Assembly (NCBI GenBank): GCA_030247855.1
Contig: JAPDRN010000021.1
Coordinates: 303,235 to 367,234 of the forward strand
DNA: 64,000 nucleotides
Reading direction: 5' to 3'
Source of the DNA: Knufia peltigerae
Taxonomy: Eukaryota; Ascomycota; Eurotiomycetes; Chaetothyriales; Trichomeriaceae
Under the pieces are notes generated by a model, which saw nothing but the letters and a program-made list of their open reading frames with translations, had not been told where the DNA came from and did no database searches. Shown one piece after another: positions 20,730 through 32,967 of the stretch (positions are counted from its first letter, which is position 1; each line of letters begins with the position of its first letter). A program made the position numbers and the translations under genes.

Positions 20730-21243
20730 TTGACGTTTGTTAACCGTATGGTATGGGAATAAGCGAGATAGAATAATTCCATATCAATGACTCGGTCTTC
20801 ATGGACATCACTAAAGGGTACATGACACTATGGTAGTTACGATTGCTGACGTATCTACAAATACCTCTTGATCAAGAATATCGCCAACATCCCATATCTA
20901 TCTTGAAATATACGAAGCCACTTCAAATCTCGGAGAATGACCACCGAACGGGTGTATAGATGGTCTTCGGTCCGAGCACGCCATCAAATTCCATCACCGC
21001 AGCAGCCGCTTGAACCGCACTAAGCACTACGCGCAAACTCCGGACTCACGATAACGAATCTTGGTCTAAGGAAATCGGAGGAATTTATTGTCGCGATGGT
21101 CCTGGGTGTAGAATTTCTGCAATCTTTGCTGACATTGTTTCTGTGAGAACGACTAGCCGACTATACGGCCGTCTATGCTGATGTTGCGATGGCTGGCACT
21201 GTCTGGGAATGCTTGCAACACTTGATATTTGACGCGAAACACC
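20730..21243. other. intergenic region, 514 bp
   Basis: This stretch holds the 3' flank of LSG1 and the upstream region of the MFS gene. No coding sequence, RNA gene or repeat is seen. Confidence 0.4.
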
Positions 21244-22766
21244 ATGAAAACAAGCCATTGCTCGGGAGACCCTGAGGCCACCAAATCGACGGAGCAAAAT
21301 ATATTACCAAAGCCCGATCAAAATGGGCCTGACAGCCGGGTACCTGTTGAGCTTGGAGCTGAAGACCCGCGACGATTGAGCACCCCAAGAAAATGGGTCA
21401 TAGTTTTGATCTCGTCCTTGATCGCTCATGTGGTCACAGCGGGCTCGAGCATCTACACTCTGGCCTACGACCAGTTCAATACTGAATGGGGAACTTCGCG
21501 GGAGTTGGCTACCGCCGGTCTCTCGTTGTACACGCTTGCAATGGGTCTGGGGCCGCTGCTCGTCGCGCCACTGTCCGAGTTTTATGGCGCCGACCCATCT
21601 GCTTGTGGTCACTGATTTTATACCTCATCTGGCTCATCCCTTGTGCTCTGGCGCGGAACATCGAGACCGAGCTCATAGGACGCTTTTTCAGCGGTGCTGC
21701 CAGCAGTGCCTTCTTGAGCGTCGCTGGTGGCACAGTCGGCGACCTCTTTGACCATTCTCAACTTCAAACGCCCATGCTTGTATATTCGATCACCGCATTC
21801 CTGGGTCCAGATGTCGGGCCAATCTTCGGAGGATTCATATGCCAGTATACAACATGGAGATGGAGCTTCTATGCCCTCATGATCTGGATCGGGGTGCTGA
21901 TGGTGCTGTTCTACTTCTTCAGCCCTGAGACCTACGCCCCACTCCTCCTTCGGCGGAAAAGTGAACGTCTCCGGCGTGAGCAAGGCCTTGACGTCGACAA
22001 AAAATTGCAACCACAGGGGCTTGGAAGAACGATCCTCATCAGCTGTACACGCCCTTTTAAGTTGCTCGTCTTAGAGTACATGCTGTTGTCTCTCTGCATC
22101 CTGACTGCCTTCACTCTTGGGATCCAATATCTACTCTTCGGTGGTTTTGCGTATGTATTTCGCACCGTATACCGCTTTGAACTGTCCGAGATTGGTTTGA
22201 CCTTCATCGGTATTGGTGTTGGAGCATTTATCGGACTGGCAATGGACCCATTGTGGCGGAAGTACCGGGATAAACAATTGAAAGAGAACAGTGGCAACCC
22301 GGAGCCTGAGTTTCGACTACCAGCAGTTGCGTTCGGAGCTCTATGTCTCCCCGTGAGCCTCTTCTTCTTTGGCTGGACGGCCCGACCATCCGTGCACTGG
22401 ATTGTGCCCATCATTGGCAGCGGCTTCTTTGGCGTCGGCGGATTGCTGGTATATTCAGGAATTTGGACTTTTCTAGTCGAAGCATATCCCGTCTATGCTG
22501 CCTCTGCCCTAGGTGCCAACGCCTTCACTCGCTTGGCCGCCGGAGCTGCATTTCCCTTGTTTGGCGTACAAAGTAAGTTTGACATGTCTGTCCTTACGAT
22601 GGAACGAATGCTAACTGTGGCTTACCTAAAAGTGTATGAATCCCTGGGAGTAGGTTGGGCATCTTCTTTGCTGGGTTTCTTAGCGTTGGCAGCGGCCCCG
22701 TTTCCATTCCTGCTTATGAAGTATGGCAAGCGTATTAGAGGTGCTTCAAAGTTTGCCAAAGCATGA
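21244..22766 (+). pseudogene. DHA1-type MFS drug transporter with one-base frameshift
   Basis: A 12-helix MFS transporter is readable in two frames. The first (from 21244) ends ...LGPLLVAPLSEFYG, and the second continues RRPICLWSLILYLIWLIP... through NIETELIGRFFSGAASSAFLSVAGGTVGDLF, a typical DHA1 multidrug-transporter pattern. The join falls at about 21586-21588, where GG-CGC replaces an expected GGN-CGC codon pair, so one base is missing. Reading on in the first frame hits a stop at 21613. A normal 60-nt intron (22573-22632; GTAAGT..AAG, branch CTAAC) lies near the 3' end. The residues on both sides are otherwise intact, so this is either a very young pseudogene, a sequencing error or an allele-specific lesion. 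Confidence 0.78.
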
Positions 22767-23381
22767 GCTCCTAGCAAAGCAATCGATCAATCACACCACT
22801 AGATCGAATCGTCTTTCCTCTGGGTCATGACTGCCACTTATATCTAGTTTGACTGCGACAAGGCAATGGCCAGATACGATCAGGAGCAGCAGTTTTAGAA
22901 GGCTTCGCGATTCCGAGATCATAAGCCTCAATTCTCGCATGTGATTATGGTTGGACGTTTTGGAATAGTCATCTCTCAGTGATTAGTCCCTGATCATGGT
23001 GGTCGGTATTTATCCGCCAATCCGCGCCGCTGATGCTGTGGTTGATTTCCTCCACCGGACGTCCGGTGGTGAACTTCGACAGCACTATTCTCCTTCGACC
23101 ACATCAAGTCCCCCAACTGCAAGAATGAGGGACAATCTGATCAATCTCTTGTTTTCGGCCCTCATCCCATTGACAACCCCACCGCCATACTCCGTTCTTC
23201 GCTTAAGCTTGGAAGGCTTGATTCTCCCTTGGTGCGGCAATGTCGGGGTTAGCAAATCATCCCCCAGCCGGGGTGGACTGACTCTCAAACGTCGAATGTA
23301 TAAAGGACTGGCTGTGTCCCTCATCTGGTTCGGTCGGACCGTCAATACTGTAGACCTAACCATCATTGCAGCTTCGACAAA
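22767..23381. other. intergenic region, 615 bp
   Basis: This stretch holds the 3' flank of the MFS gene and the promoter of the sugar porter. A short inverted motif around 23056-23068 (CCGGACGTCCGG) is a 12-bp perfect palindrome with CCG/CGG ends, a geometry recognised by some Zn2Cys6 regulators. No coding sequence is supported. Confidence 0.45.
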
Positions 23382-25339
23382 ATGGAGACATACAGTTCAT
23401 ACAATGTCGCGGTAAGCAGCCATATGAGCATTCAGCATCCATACCAGTGGTCGTTCTAACCAATACCGATACTCAGGTAATTCTTTTCGCCGCGTTTGGC
23501 TCTCTTTTTGGAGGCTATGGCCTTTCCGTTATTGTGGCTACACTTGGTCAGCCAACGTGGTATTCCTCACTGAACATTGACCCGACATCTAGCCATGCCA
23601 CTGCTATCATCGGCGCTGCGAATGGTGTCTTCTTCGCAGGAGGCTTTTTTGGATGTCTAGTGTCGGCATACGCAGTCGAGAAACTAGGGCGACTCAATGG
23701 TCTCCGTCTAGCGGCTGTGATAGGTATCATTGGCGCAGCAATCCAGACCGGAGCAGTCAATCAAGGCATGGTCAGTAGACTTATCACCCTGTCTAATAAG
23801 AAGATGCTCATTCTGGTACAAGTATCTGGCAGCTCGTGTCATCACTGGTCTCTCCGTTGGTCAAGTCATCGTGGCAATGCCGACATACTACGCAGAGGTT
23901 GCTCCTCCACATTCGCGAGGGCTCATGGCTGGTGCTCACGGCTCTTTTATCAACGCAGGATATGCACTGGCAGCCTGGATTGGGTGAATTATGCCTCAGA
24001 TGTATGAAGTATGGGTGAGAGCTGACCACGCCCAGTTTCGCGTGTTTTCACGCTTCCGAGACTAGCTTCGGCTGGCGATTTCCAAACGCTGTGCTCGTGA
24101 TCCTTGCATTGTGCGTTCTGGGTGGGAGCTTTTTCAGTATGTTTGCTTCATCTAGGCAATCGAAGCAAATACTAAATGTGCGCAGTTCCCGAAAGTCCTC
24201 GGTGGCTCTGTTCTCGTGGACAAGACCAGAAGGCATTGGAAATCCTTTGCAGACTACACCACGACAAGCATGATCCTGAAGACCATTTTGCACACCGAGA
24301 GTTGGGCCTCATCAGAAAACAACTGGAGGCGGATCGTGTGGCCCTCTTGACTGATGGAAAGTGGCAACTCTTCACGAAACAGACGTACCGAAAACGCTTC
24401 ATTCTAGCCCTTATGCTGTTGGTGGGTGGGCAGAATGTCGGCGTGCTAGTTAGTGAGTCTCCTTCGCCCCCCAAACTATTGCATATCAACACAATCTGAC
24501 ATCTCAGTCAACAACTACAACACACTTCTTTACCAGTCCCTCGGATTGAGTAACTCGGAAGCATTGATCGTTGGCGCTGGGTACAATACTTGGGCCATGA
24601 TTGCCAACTTTGCTGGTGCAATGTTCTCGGATCGTCTAGGTCGTCGAAAAGCTCTTCGTAAGGCAACCTACAGTTAAGTAGCCCCATCACTGACAACTGA
24701 GCAGTTGCTGGCTACACTGCCAATGTGGCGATGTTTACTGTCGCCACGGCTTTGATCGCAAAATACTCTGAGACGAATTCTAAGAGTTATGCTGCTGCGG
24801 CATTGACATTTCTGTTTCTCTACGTTACTGCGTAAGTTAATAGCTCATCAGTCTTGCCTCTGCTCACAGACTTGATGTAGTTATGGAAGCGCAATCGACG
24901 TCAACCAGTTCACCGTCGCCTCCGAGATCTTTCCATCGCACCTGCGCTCAATGGGCACTGGCCTTGCAATGTCAGGACTCTTCCTGGCCGACACCTTGTG
25001 GCTCGAGCTCGCATCGACGGCAATGGCTACGATCGGCTGGAAATACTATCTCATATTCCTCTGCCTTGGTGTAGTCCACACAATCTATCTATACTTTAGA
25101 CTTCCAGAGGTCAGTATTCTCCTTGTCGAAAACATCCGAGCGTCATATCAGGAAAAGTTGAGCTAACGAGATCACCTCATCTGCAGACTTCTGGACTTGC
25201 GTTGGAAGAGATCGATGCCCTATTTGGAAAGGCAGTAGCTGGACATATTCAGGATGAAGACTTGGAGAAAGTTGCCGTACAACACAATGATAACGTGACG
25301 GAGCTGGTCGAGGACCCTCAAAACAGGCATCAAGCCTGA
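23382..25339 (+). CDS. MFS sugar porter (hexose-transporter-like)
   Basis: Nine exons (23382-23411, 23477-23770, 23823-23983, 24036-24136, 24186-24452, 24508-24657, 24705-24831, 24881-25109, 25187-25339) sum to 1512 nt and 503 aa. Sugar-porter signatures are all present: PESPRW after helix 6 (the Ile-Pro junction is made by splicing), DRLGRRKAL between helices 8 and 9, the helix-10 motif YGSAIDVNQFTVASEIFPSHLRS, and PETSGLALEEIDALFG after helix 12 (variant of PETKG). The N terminus is short (METYSSYNVAV). Introns are 47-77 nt. The substrate cannot be read from sequence. A Zn2Cys6 regulator follows on the same strand about 0.5 kb downstream. Confidence 0.9.
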
Positions 25340-25865
25340 GAAGCCGTGAACTTCAGCCACGAAAGGCTGAAGAGGCACACATGAATTGTAGTTAGGCCAT
25401 AAGCTGCTCTGTCCACATGACCATTCCCGTGTCTTTACCTTGAAAAGACACCCTCTTAAGCTAGACAAAATGTGCGTCGTCCAGCCGAATACCTAGGTAC
25501 CGACCTACCCAAGATACCTGATGTAAATGGACTGAGATAGAAATGATTTACTTGACCGTAGAATGCCGAGAGCACCGCGGATATTTGCGGTCCACCCTAG
25601 TCGGTTATCCCTCGGCAAGAACGTCTTCCCCCGTGCCCCCGGATTCTTTTCGAACACGCTACTCCGTACAGGCTGCTGGTAGACCTATTTTTGAGTCTCC
25701 ACGCTGCTGATAGTCTTCTCTTGGTTGCACCAGTGGTCTATGATGTGCTGTAGATGTCAAGTCAATCTTGGAGTCGCTGCGAGGTCGCATGCGCATTTGA
25801 GAACAAAGCGTCGACACCCTGTCATCCGAACAACCCATCGTTCATATTTTGCAAGACCTTGAAGA
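25340..25865. other. intergenic region, 526 bp
   Basis: This stretch lies between the sugar porter and the Zn2Cys6 gene on the same strand and holds the regulator's promoter. It includes one copy of the recurring 9-mer TACTCCGTA at 25660-25668. No coding sequence is seen. Confidence 0.45.
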
Positions 25866-28557
25866 ATGTATGAAGTCGGAGGCTCCAAGGATCCAGACCG
25901 GATTACCACACCACAGAAAAGGACGCGCCGAGCCTGTGTAAGGTGTCGTCGTCAAAAGCTTCGAGTAAGTGTCCACCTTCTTTCTTCTTGTCAGCCTGTT
26001 TAACTGGGCAAAAGTGTGACGATTATCGACCATGTGCACTCTGTGTTCGGGCATGTGTCGAATGCGAAGAGACGGTCAAGCGGCCAAGGTGAGTAAAGCG
26101 CGCCTTTCTCTTTCCATACTACTTGAAATGGTAACGAGAACTCCTTCCTATCAGAAAATCTAAGACGGGGCGCGACTCAACTGTCTTGTCCATTCTCCCC
26201 AAAACAAGTGTGGAAAATACAACTCCAGTCTCGGCATCGGATCATTCTCATCCATTTGAATCGTTGGCCCCCAACGACAATGGAACGCCCGAACGCACGC
26301 CGCAAACCACGCAACAGGCCCCCTCTCCCTTTCGCGAGCGTACATCGACATTCAGCCTAGTCGAAAATGTGTTTCGTGATCACAACGCCAGTTCTGCACA
26401 AGTGTCAGCGACAGATGCGCTGCCAGACAGCAGACCACGTAATCCGAAAGCACGTCCTGGTGGAAGCAATGTGTCAGTGCGAGAGATCATGGGGATCGAC
26501 CTTCCTCCACCTACCGTGACCAACTTTCTATTTTCGTCCTTTCTGAAGAACTATCACTGGCATCTCATGACCTTTCACGCTCCTTCATTCCACGCGGAAC
26601 TTCAGCAAATTATGGACAGTGGAACGGTACCTGTCGACCGCTTCCCCTTTCTGATGCTCGTGTTGATCGTCCTGGCAATTGGTGCTCGATATCCCTCGTC
26701 GGATGCTGCACAAGAGCTTTGTCCGGGAGTTGACCTACATCAATTGGAAACAGTCCTGATAGCCAACATCGAGCAGAATTTCCTTCGCACCTTGGATGAT
26801 ACTTCTCTCGAAAGTGTCACTTTCACCTTCCTCCTAACTTCGTACTCTCTGTACAACCTCAACCCGAGGCGCGGATACAAATTGTTTCAGTCTGTCGTCC
26901 GAGATGCACAACTCTTGAACCTGCATTCTGAGTCAGCGTGGAATGTCCAGAACCCTGTATCGAAAGAAGTCAGGAGACGCATCTGGTGGACCGTGTACGG
27001 CTCTGACGGGTAACGAGCTCTATGCCGTACAAGATTGATGATTTCGCTGACGTGTTAAGGTTTGCGGCCCTGGTTTTCGGAAAACCACGTCTCATCTCGG
27101 ATACGAGCGACGAGGTTGGGATGCAGGAAGATATCGACGACACCAATATCACATGTCCAGGTATCGAATCACAAGAACCCAGAGAACACGGAATACTCAG
27201 ACCTGTTACGATCCTGTCCTACCACCGATATAAAGCCCTCCTTTATAAACTTGGAGAACCTATAACGCGAAACGTGTACTTCCACAGACACGCGGAGACT
27301 AACCGGGTCATAGACGAAGTTCACCAAATACATCGAAGGCTTCTTGACTGGCGCGGGGCCCTTCCACCAGAACTGAAGCTCGACTCTGTTGCTGGGAGAG
27401 GGACGACAGTGGAGCAAGCGTCGTCCCGCAACACCTTCAAACTCCAGGCGCTTGCTCTTGGCTTAGCCTACGATAACATGCAAATTGTTTTGCATCGGTC
27501 GCTAATTGCTTATGGGGACGCTCGCGAAGATTCTAACACACCAACGACAACTACAAAGAGACAAGGAAGAAGCCGTGGCCAGGAAGTTGACGCAGCCGAG
27601 GCGATAAAAGCCAGTCGGAACCAGTGTTGGGAATCTGCGATGCGAACATCAATGCTAGGTCAATATCCCGATGTCCTCGAGCTCCTCAGGACCACCCCTG
27701 TAGCAGCTTACTTTGCAATTCACGCGCTCACCGCTGGGGTCATGCTTGGAATATTCGCCTTGACAGATCCGTGTTCAGAACGCGCTCAGACGGCGAAACT
27801 TGGCATCTCTCGCCTCATACAGATGCCTACCGACTTCAACTTTCGCGAGGCCGCCTGGCAACAGTGTGCAGACATTTTGGAGAACCTGCTTCGCTTGATA
27901 CTGTCGGAAGAGATGAAGGTCTTGGTCACCGGACGGCAGCACAACAAGTTAAGTGGCCGCGCTCCCGAAGGGCGACGGACGGAAGCCTCACAGGATAGCC
28001 AGCATCTCGTTCAATTTTCTACCAGTGTCCAGGACGCTTCTGCGGGGATAATAGAAGCCGACCAGAACCATCATCAACCAGGACAAGCCATGGGCGAGGG
28101 TAACTTTCCGAGATCTGCGGATGTATTGCCGGAGACTTGCATGTCTTGGTCGAACGAAAGATATACCCAACAGCCGAGACCTGACATTGTGTCTCCAAGT
28201 TTGCAATCCACCATCACCCCTACGGAGGACTTTGGCAATGCTCTGTCATCATTGCAGAACAGTAAGTATCACAGTGTCAGAACTTATTCGAGAACTCCTC
28301 TAACACCACACCTTCATGATTTAGTGTTCCGGGACAATGGATCATCGTTTGGGTTCGGCCACTCTGACGGCACGGCCCGTTACGCTCCCACAAACCAAAC
28401 TTTTGGCTCGACAATGCAGCGACAGTCGAATGCCTCCATCACGGGCACGAACGTTAATCAGATGCATTCGGAAATGGATTTCTTGACGGGGTCGTTTCCG
28501 TCGTTCCAAGACGCAAGCCAATCGTGGCTCTGGAACGATGGCATGTCATTTATGTAA
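25866..28557 (+). CDS. Zn2Cys6 fungal-type transcription factor
   Basis: Five exons (25866-25964, 26015-26088, 26155-27009, 27060-28261, 28325-28557) sum to 2463 nt and 820 aa. The binuclear zinc cluster is split by the first intron: ACVRCRRQKLR then CDDYRPCALCVRACVEC, with cysteines at about 24, 27, 34, 40, 43 and 50. A fungal-specific transcription factor middle homology region follows (about 130-500), including RRRIWWTVYGSDG before the fourth exon. The last intron (63 nt, GTAAGT..TTTAG) keeps the frame open, so it could be retained. Its position next to a sugar porter suggests local regulation, but that is inference. Confidence 0.88.
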
Positions 28558-31500
28558 ATGCAAATGACATCCACATCACCCTGGGCACATGTCTCAACGG
28601 GTTGATTGTGGAATGTATGAATTCAGAAAGGAGAGAAGGGAGAGGTTGTCCCGCGTACAGTCAATGGAACACGTGATGTACCCCCTAATCGATAGGAGCA
28701 AGCATCGCCCTGTACAGAGTACTATGATCAAGATTGTCCACTATCTGAGCCAGAGTTGGGCTGTTTGTCAAAGCATGTGGCATTGGCGATTTTCTGGGCC
28801 TTACGAGTGTCTATTAATGGTGACAAGGCTGACTTTGGTTCTCTTTGGAAGGTCCCATTCCGATCGAGAACGGTAAGGCGGCGTCGGGGAGGAGCAACAA
28901 GTCAACGATATTACCCATTTCGATACACGTGGATATTGCATGTCCCCGGTCACGAGTTGCATCATCGTTGGGTGGTCGGCACTGTTCTTGCCTGTCAACA
29001 TCAGCTCATCTCTGGATGCTGATAGATTATCACACAATCTTATGCTGGCCGCGCCCAGAATGTATGTACCTACTGTACATTTGACGAAACGCAATGGACT
29101 ACTCTGTCACGCTATTCCAATCATGTCACCAACTGCGATGAGTCGTGGAGTCTGATGCATTGCAGGCTGATGCTACTGGCAGACGATGTATGCAAGATAG
29201 CGGTTCTAGATGTCGACCTCTACACGTCGCATCCGTACATGCACTCTCCAACATCCCTGTCTAACTTCGGATATCCGACCTTCTTGACGCTCGGTCCGGT
29301 TTTTCTCAACTGTCCGACGTTTTTGCTTCGGATATCTTTTTATTCAACATGTCTACCCTCTTCTCACAATTTTCCTAACTTCGCTTAAGCAATCCTATCT
29401 TTTCCTTTCGACAAGCCTACCATTTCTTAAGAAACGTGCTTTCCTCGGCCACCGTTGTCTGACCACATTCTTTTTCCAACAAAGACTCCCGTGAATCAGA
29501 GCGAATAGACCCCCTGTCGCATTATGCACTGCCCCCCCATCATCATCATCATCATCATCATCACCATCATCGACGGCCACGCAGTTTCTGACCTAGGAAC
29601 TACCATTGTTTCCGCTGCCCTGGGTACAATTGCATATATGTCCATGGCACATCGTTCACCCAGGGTCACAACCACTCACATCAACTGGAACTCCGTGTTT
29701 TTGGGGCGTCCGGAGTTTGCTTCTTGGGTAATGCTTCAAATACCCGCACCGCAACGCCGGAAGCCTGAGTAGGAAGTTGGATTTTTTTCACATCCTACTT
29801 TACTTTCTTTTGCGCCCTCGTACCTGCTTGAGTACTTAATCTCATGCAGGCAAATTTGGTCCAGGATGACTTTTCGACTTCTGGACTTTCTGATGGTCTG
29901 TCTATGGATGATCCATTGCGTCTGTGTTCATGACCACGGATCACTGACGTTCGAGATAAATTTCATCTGATACCCCACCAGCACCAACTAGATGACGACG
30001 TAGGCCTGGAGTCGTTCTCGAATTTACTTTGGACCGATCGTCGAACACGAATCCTTGGTGTCAGCGTACCTGCACCGGCTCTCCGACAAGTCCTGGACCA
30101 ATCAGTACACCATAGTCTCTCGCCGTCGATACACAACAGCTGTTTCTTACTCGAGACCACGACCCCGAAAATTATGACAAGTCGGTTCGCGTCTACGCGG
30201 ACAGGATATGAGACCACACTTCCAAGACCCCAGGCGACATATCAAGGCACCCAAGCAAGCCTTTTGAGTGGCCACGAGATGACAGATAACGTGAGTGACG
30301 ACTATTTTAAGAGGTCCTTGAGGAGGGTACATGTCCTCAACGTAGTAGCCAATCAAGCCTAAACAGCTCCGGAATTCTCGTGGAAACAGTCATGCCGCAG
30401 CTCCGGTTCTCACTCAGAGTCGTCACCACCGTCACCATCCACAACAAGTCAAACTCTTGTGGTTCCTTCGAGCGATTTTTGTCGTGCACCTGATCGTCAC
30501 GCCTTGGATATTGTGTCCCCGAGGAACCGACAGGACCCTCTTGACGAGCGTGACGGTCCTTTTCCTTTTTGTCTGTCATGTCTTTTGGTTGACAATCATT
30601 TCCATTTCGATCGCCAGGCAGGACGGGTTCCTTCAGAATGTCATTGGGTACGTTGCAGTCTGTACATTTTTTTTTTCATCATCAACAAACATCGACATCG
30701 ACCGGTTCCACCCCATGTAATACATACTGACAAGAAACCCTCAAAAGTGTCTTTGCGGCCCTTTGTTTCTTTATTCAATTGGCTCAAGCGCCGCCTGATA
30801 CTCAGTAGGGGTAAATATCGACACAGACTGTCTACCTGGCTTGATGTTCCGTAGATGAGGAATCATGCTTTCTTTTCCCATGTTTGTGTGTCTGGAAAAC
30901 TGTCGTAGATTTCGACCCATTACGGTATTGGCATTCATGACTTGGGGACGGAAGATACCAGTCTCCAAAGCCTGGCAACCTGAGCTCTGGGGTTGATTGA
31001 TTTGCGTTGTGAAAACAAAAATTGATGTCGGACAATACAGAACATATGACTTCAATGTTTAACCCGGACTTGAAAAAGGCCATGATTATTATATGCATTT
31101 TGACAACCGCCACTGTTCGATTATCTTGATAAGGTGTCTTTGGATGGGGCTGCAGCGCTCTTTATCCCTTACTGGTCATTGATCATATCTTCCCTCCACC
31201 TGTAACAGCGCCACTGGAAAAGCCATTCCCTTTGAAACTATAGCAATTATGTATGATATGTATCCGTAAGTATGCATGCAATGCCCATCATCATCATCAA
31301 CCAAGCCCAGCTGAGATTGAAATCACCATCGTTCAGCAGGGAAGGGGTTTTGAGAAGGGCCTTTCCGCATCATCTTCTTCTGAGCTGCTGAAAAAAATGT
31401 TACTCTCGCGTTGGGACTAGAGAAATTGCTCGTGCACGGAAACCTTTTCTCCCCCATAATGTATGTACATATGTGTGTATGTGTACTCTCGTGTGCAAAG
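28558..31500. other. gene-poor region, 2.9 kb
   Basis: No coding sequence with family signature or consistent splice structure is visible on either strand. It contains a (CAT)n microsatellite at 29538-29571, poly-T and poly-pyrimidine tracts (30660-30680) and scattered short open frames. It may hold long UTRs, a non-coding RNA or decayed sequence. Confidence 0.4.
29538..29571 (+). repeat. (CAT)n microsatellite
   Basis: About eleven CAT triplets with one CAC interruption. They make poly-Ile or poly-Asp in spurious open frames, which should not be taken as genes. Confidence 0.9.
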
Positions 31501-32412
31501 TTAAGAGAGAATGTGAACCTCGTAAAAGGTGTTGTGCTTGTTACACCACATCAATATGCTGCACGAGGGGATCCATTCTCGCGCGCCACCTCCGTTTCCC
31601 GAAACGCTTTCCGAAGTGTAGGGCATTGTCTTGAGCGGTGGTATCTCCATGTACTTTTCGACTCCGATCCTGCCATTGTTCGGGTCCGGATGGTTATCCC
31701 TGTACTGTCGGGAATGAGGTGGGACCTGCCAGCTATTGCTGCTGTTGTGTGTGATGAAGAAACGAGTGGACATACTCTGGTGGGTACTGTAAGGCACAAA
31801 AGTTTCTTCCTGGTGGTGATCCATGTCCATGATCATCTTGTTGTCCTCTTCTTCAACTGAGTCCAACGGAGGTGTGATGTTGTCGAGCTTTGGCTTGTCG
31901 TTGTCGTTGTTGTGAAGATGGTGAAGAAGAAGAAGAAACGACGGGTGCGGTAGTGTTTCTTCCCGATTCCACTGTTCTGGTAGAGGATAAGGAGGAGGAG
32001 GAGGAGCCTGGTGAATGCCATTGCCGCAGGGTAGGGTAGAAGTAGCCGCTAGCTGATCGTTGTGGTTACAAAGCACTCGGGTGGTGACTTCGACGATGTG
32101 AGAGACATCACATTTGTGAAAGGTGTAGGTATCGTCATCGGCACACTCTAGGAAAGTCTTGAGTTGTTGGTTCATAAGGTGTCGGCCAGGGTTGACGAAA
32201 CTGCGAGGTAGATGATCCTTGGAGGATTCACCAACGGCACAGCAAAAGAGTTTGGGACGGCATGATAGAGGAGGATCTGCGAAGCCTGAGGAGGGAAAAG
32301 AGAAGTCGCGGTGGTGGTCATCGTCTCTGTCCCTGCGGTAGTAGTGTTTTTTGTGGTGGCCATCGTTGTCGTCCAGGGAAGACTGGTGATAGTCTCTGCC
32401 CGAGGGTGCCAT
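31501..32412 (-). CDS. hypothetical low-complexity protein (doubtful gene)
   Basis: A single open frame of 303 aa starts at an ATG in good context (CAACATGGC). The protein is rich in His and Asp near the N terminus (YYRRDRDDDHHRDF), with Pro runs, Asn/Asp runs and scattered cysteines (FCCAVGE, FLECADDD, MWCNKHN). No domain is recognisable. The frame extends further upstream to 32634, but those residues look like 5' UTR. It could be a lineage-specific gene or a chance long frame in repetitive GA/CT-rich sequence. Confidence 0.4.
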   Translation of the reverse strand: MAPSGRDYHQSSLDDNDGHHKKHYYRRDRDDDHHRDFSFPSSGFADPPLSCRPKLFCCAVGESSKDHLPRSFVNPGRHLMNQQLKTFLECADDDTYTFHKCDVSHIVEVTTRVLCNHNDQLAATSTLPCGNGIHQAPPPPPYPLPEQWNREETLPHPSFLLLLHHLHNNDNDKPKLDNITPPLDSVEEEDNKMIMDMDHHQEETFVPYSTHQSMSTRFFITHNSSNSWQVPPHSRQYRDNHPDPNNGRIGVEKYMEIPPLKTMPYTSESVSGNGGGAREWIPSCSILMWCNKHNTFYEVHILS

Positions 32413-32967
32413 GTTGAACGACACGCGCGTGTTGTCAACAAAGAGACAAAGACGAGAGAGAGGACCTTTTTCAGATTGGTTTTTCATTAGCACAAGACCA
32501 TAAAGAGAGAAAAGTGTCAATCGAATGCAACATACCTTATAGCGTGTAGTGTACTGTACTGCGGATGACAGACTGACAGATAGTAAGAGCGGAGAGGGTG
32601 ATATGAAAGAATTGTCGTGAGAGAGCGAAACCAAGAAATCGTAGTGGAATCTTCTCCCAAAGGCGTGTCGTTATAAGTTTACCGGTCTTTAAAATATCAC
32701 ACCCGAAACAGACAGAGATAGAGATGATGATGCTGCTCTTCATCTTCTTTCCAGCTACACTTGCGCAAACCCCTCATCTTGCTTAGTCGCCCTTCCTCCT
32801 TGCGTATCTTCCTCCTGAAGGACTTTGAAGCCAATGTCACCAGGTCAAATGGGAAGGATCTGAAGAACATGCACCCGCACATGCCGGAATTTGATATGCT
32901 ACAAAGGAAGCACCGCGATGGCTTCTGAAGGGGGCAAGCTGGTTCTACAACAGTTGATGTTAATTGT
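32413..32967. other. intergenic region, 555 bp
   Basis: This stretch holds the upstream region of the doubtful minus-strand gene and the 3' flank of PFD2. No supported coding sequence is seen. Confidence 0.35.

Noticed and set aside
29524..29772. Open frame with poly-Ile
   Set aside because: It is produced by a (CAT)n microsatellite and has no other support.
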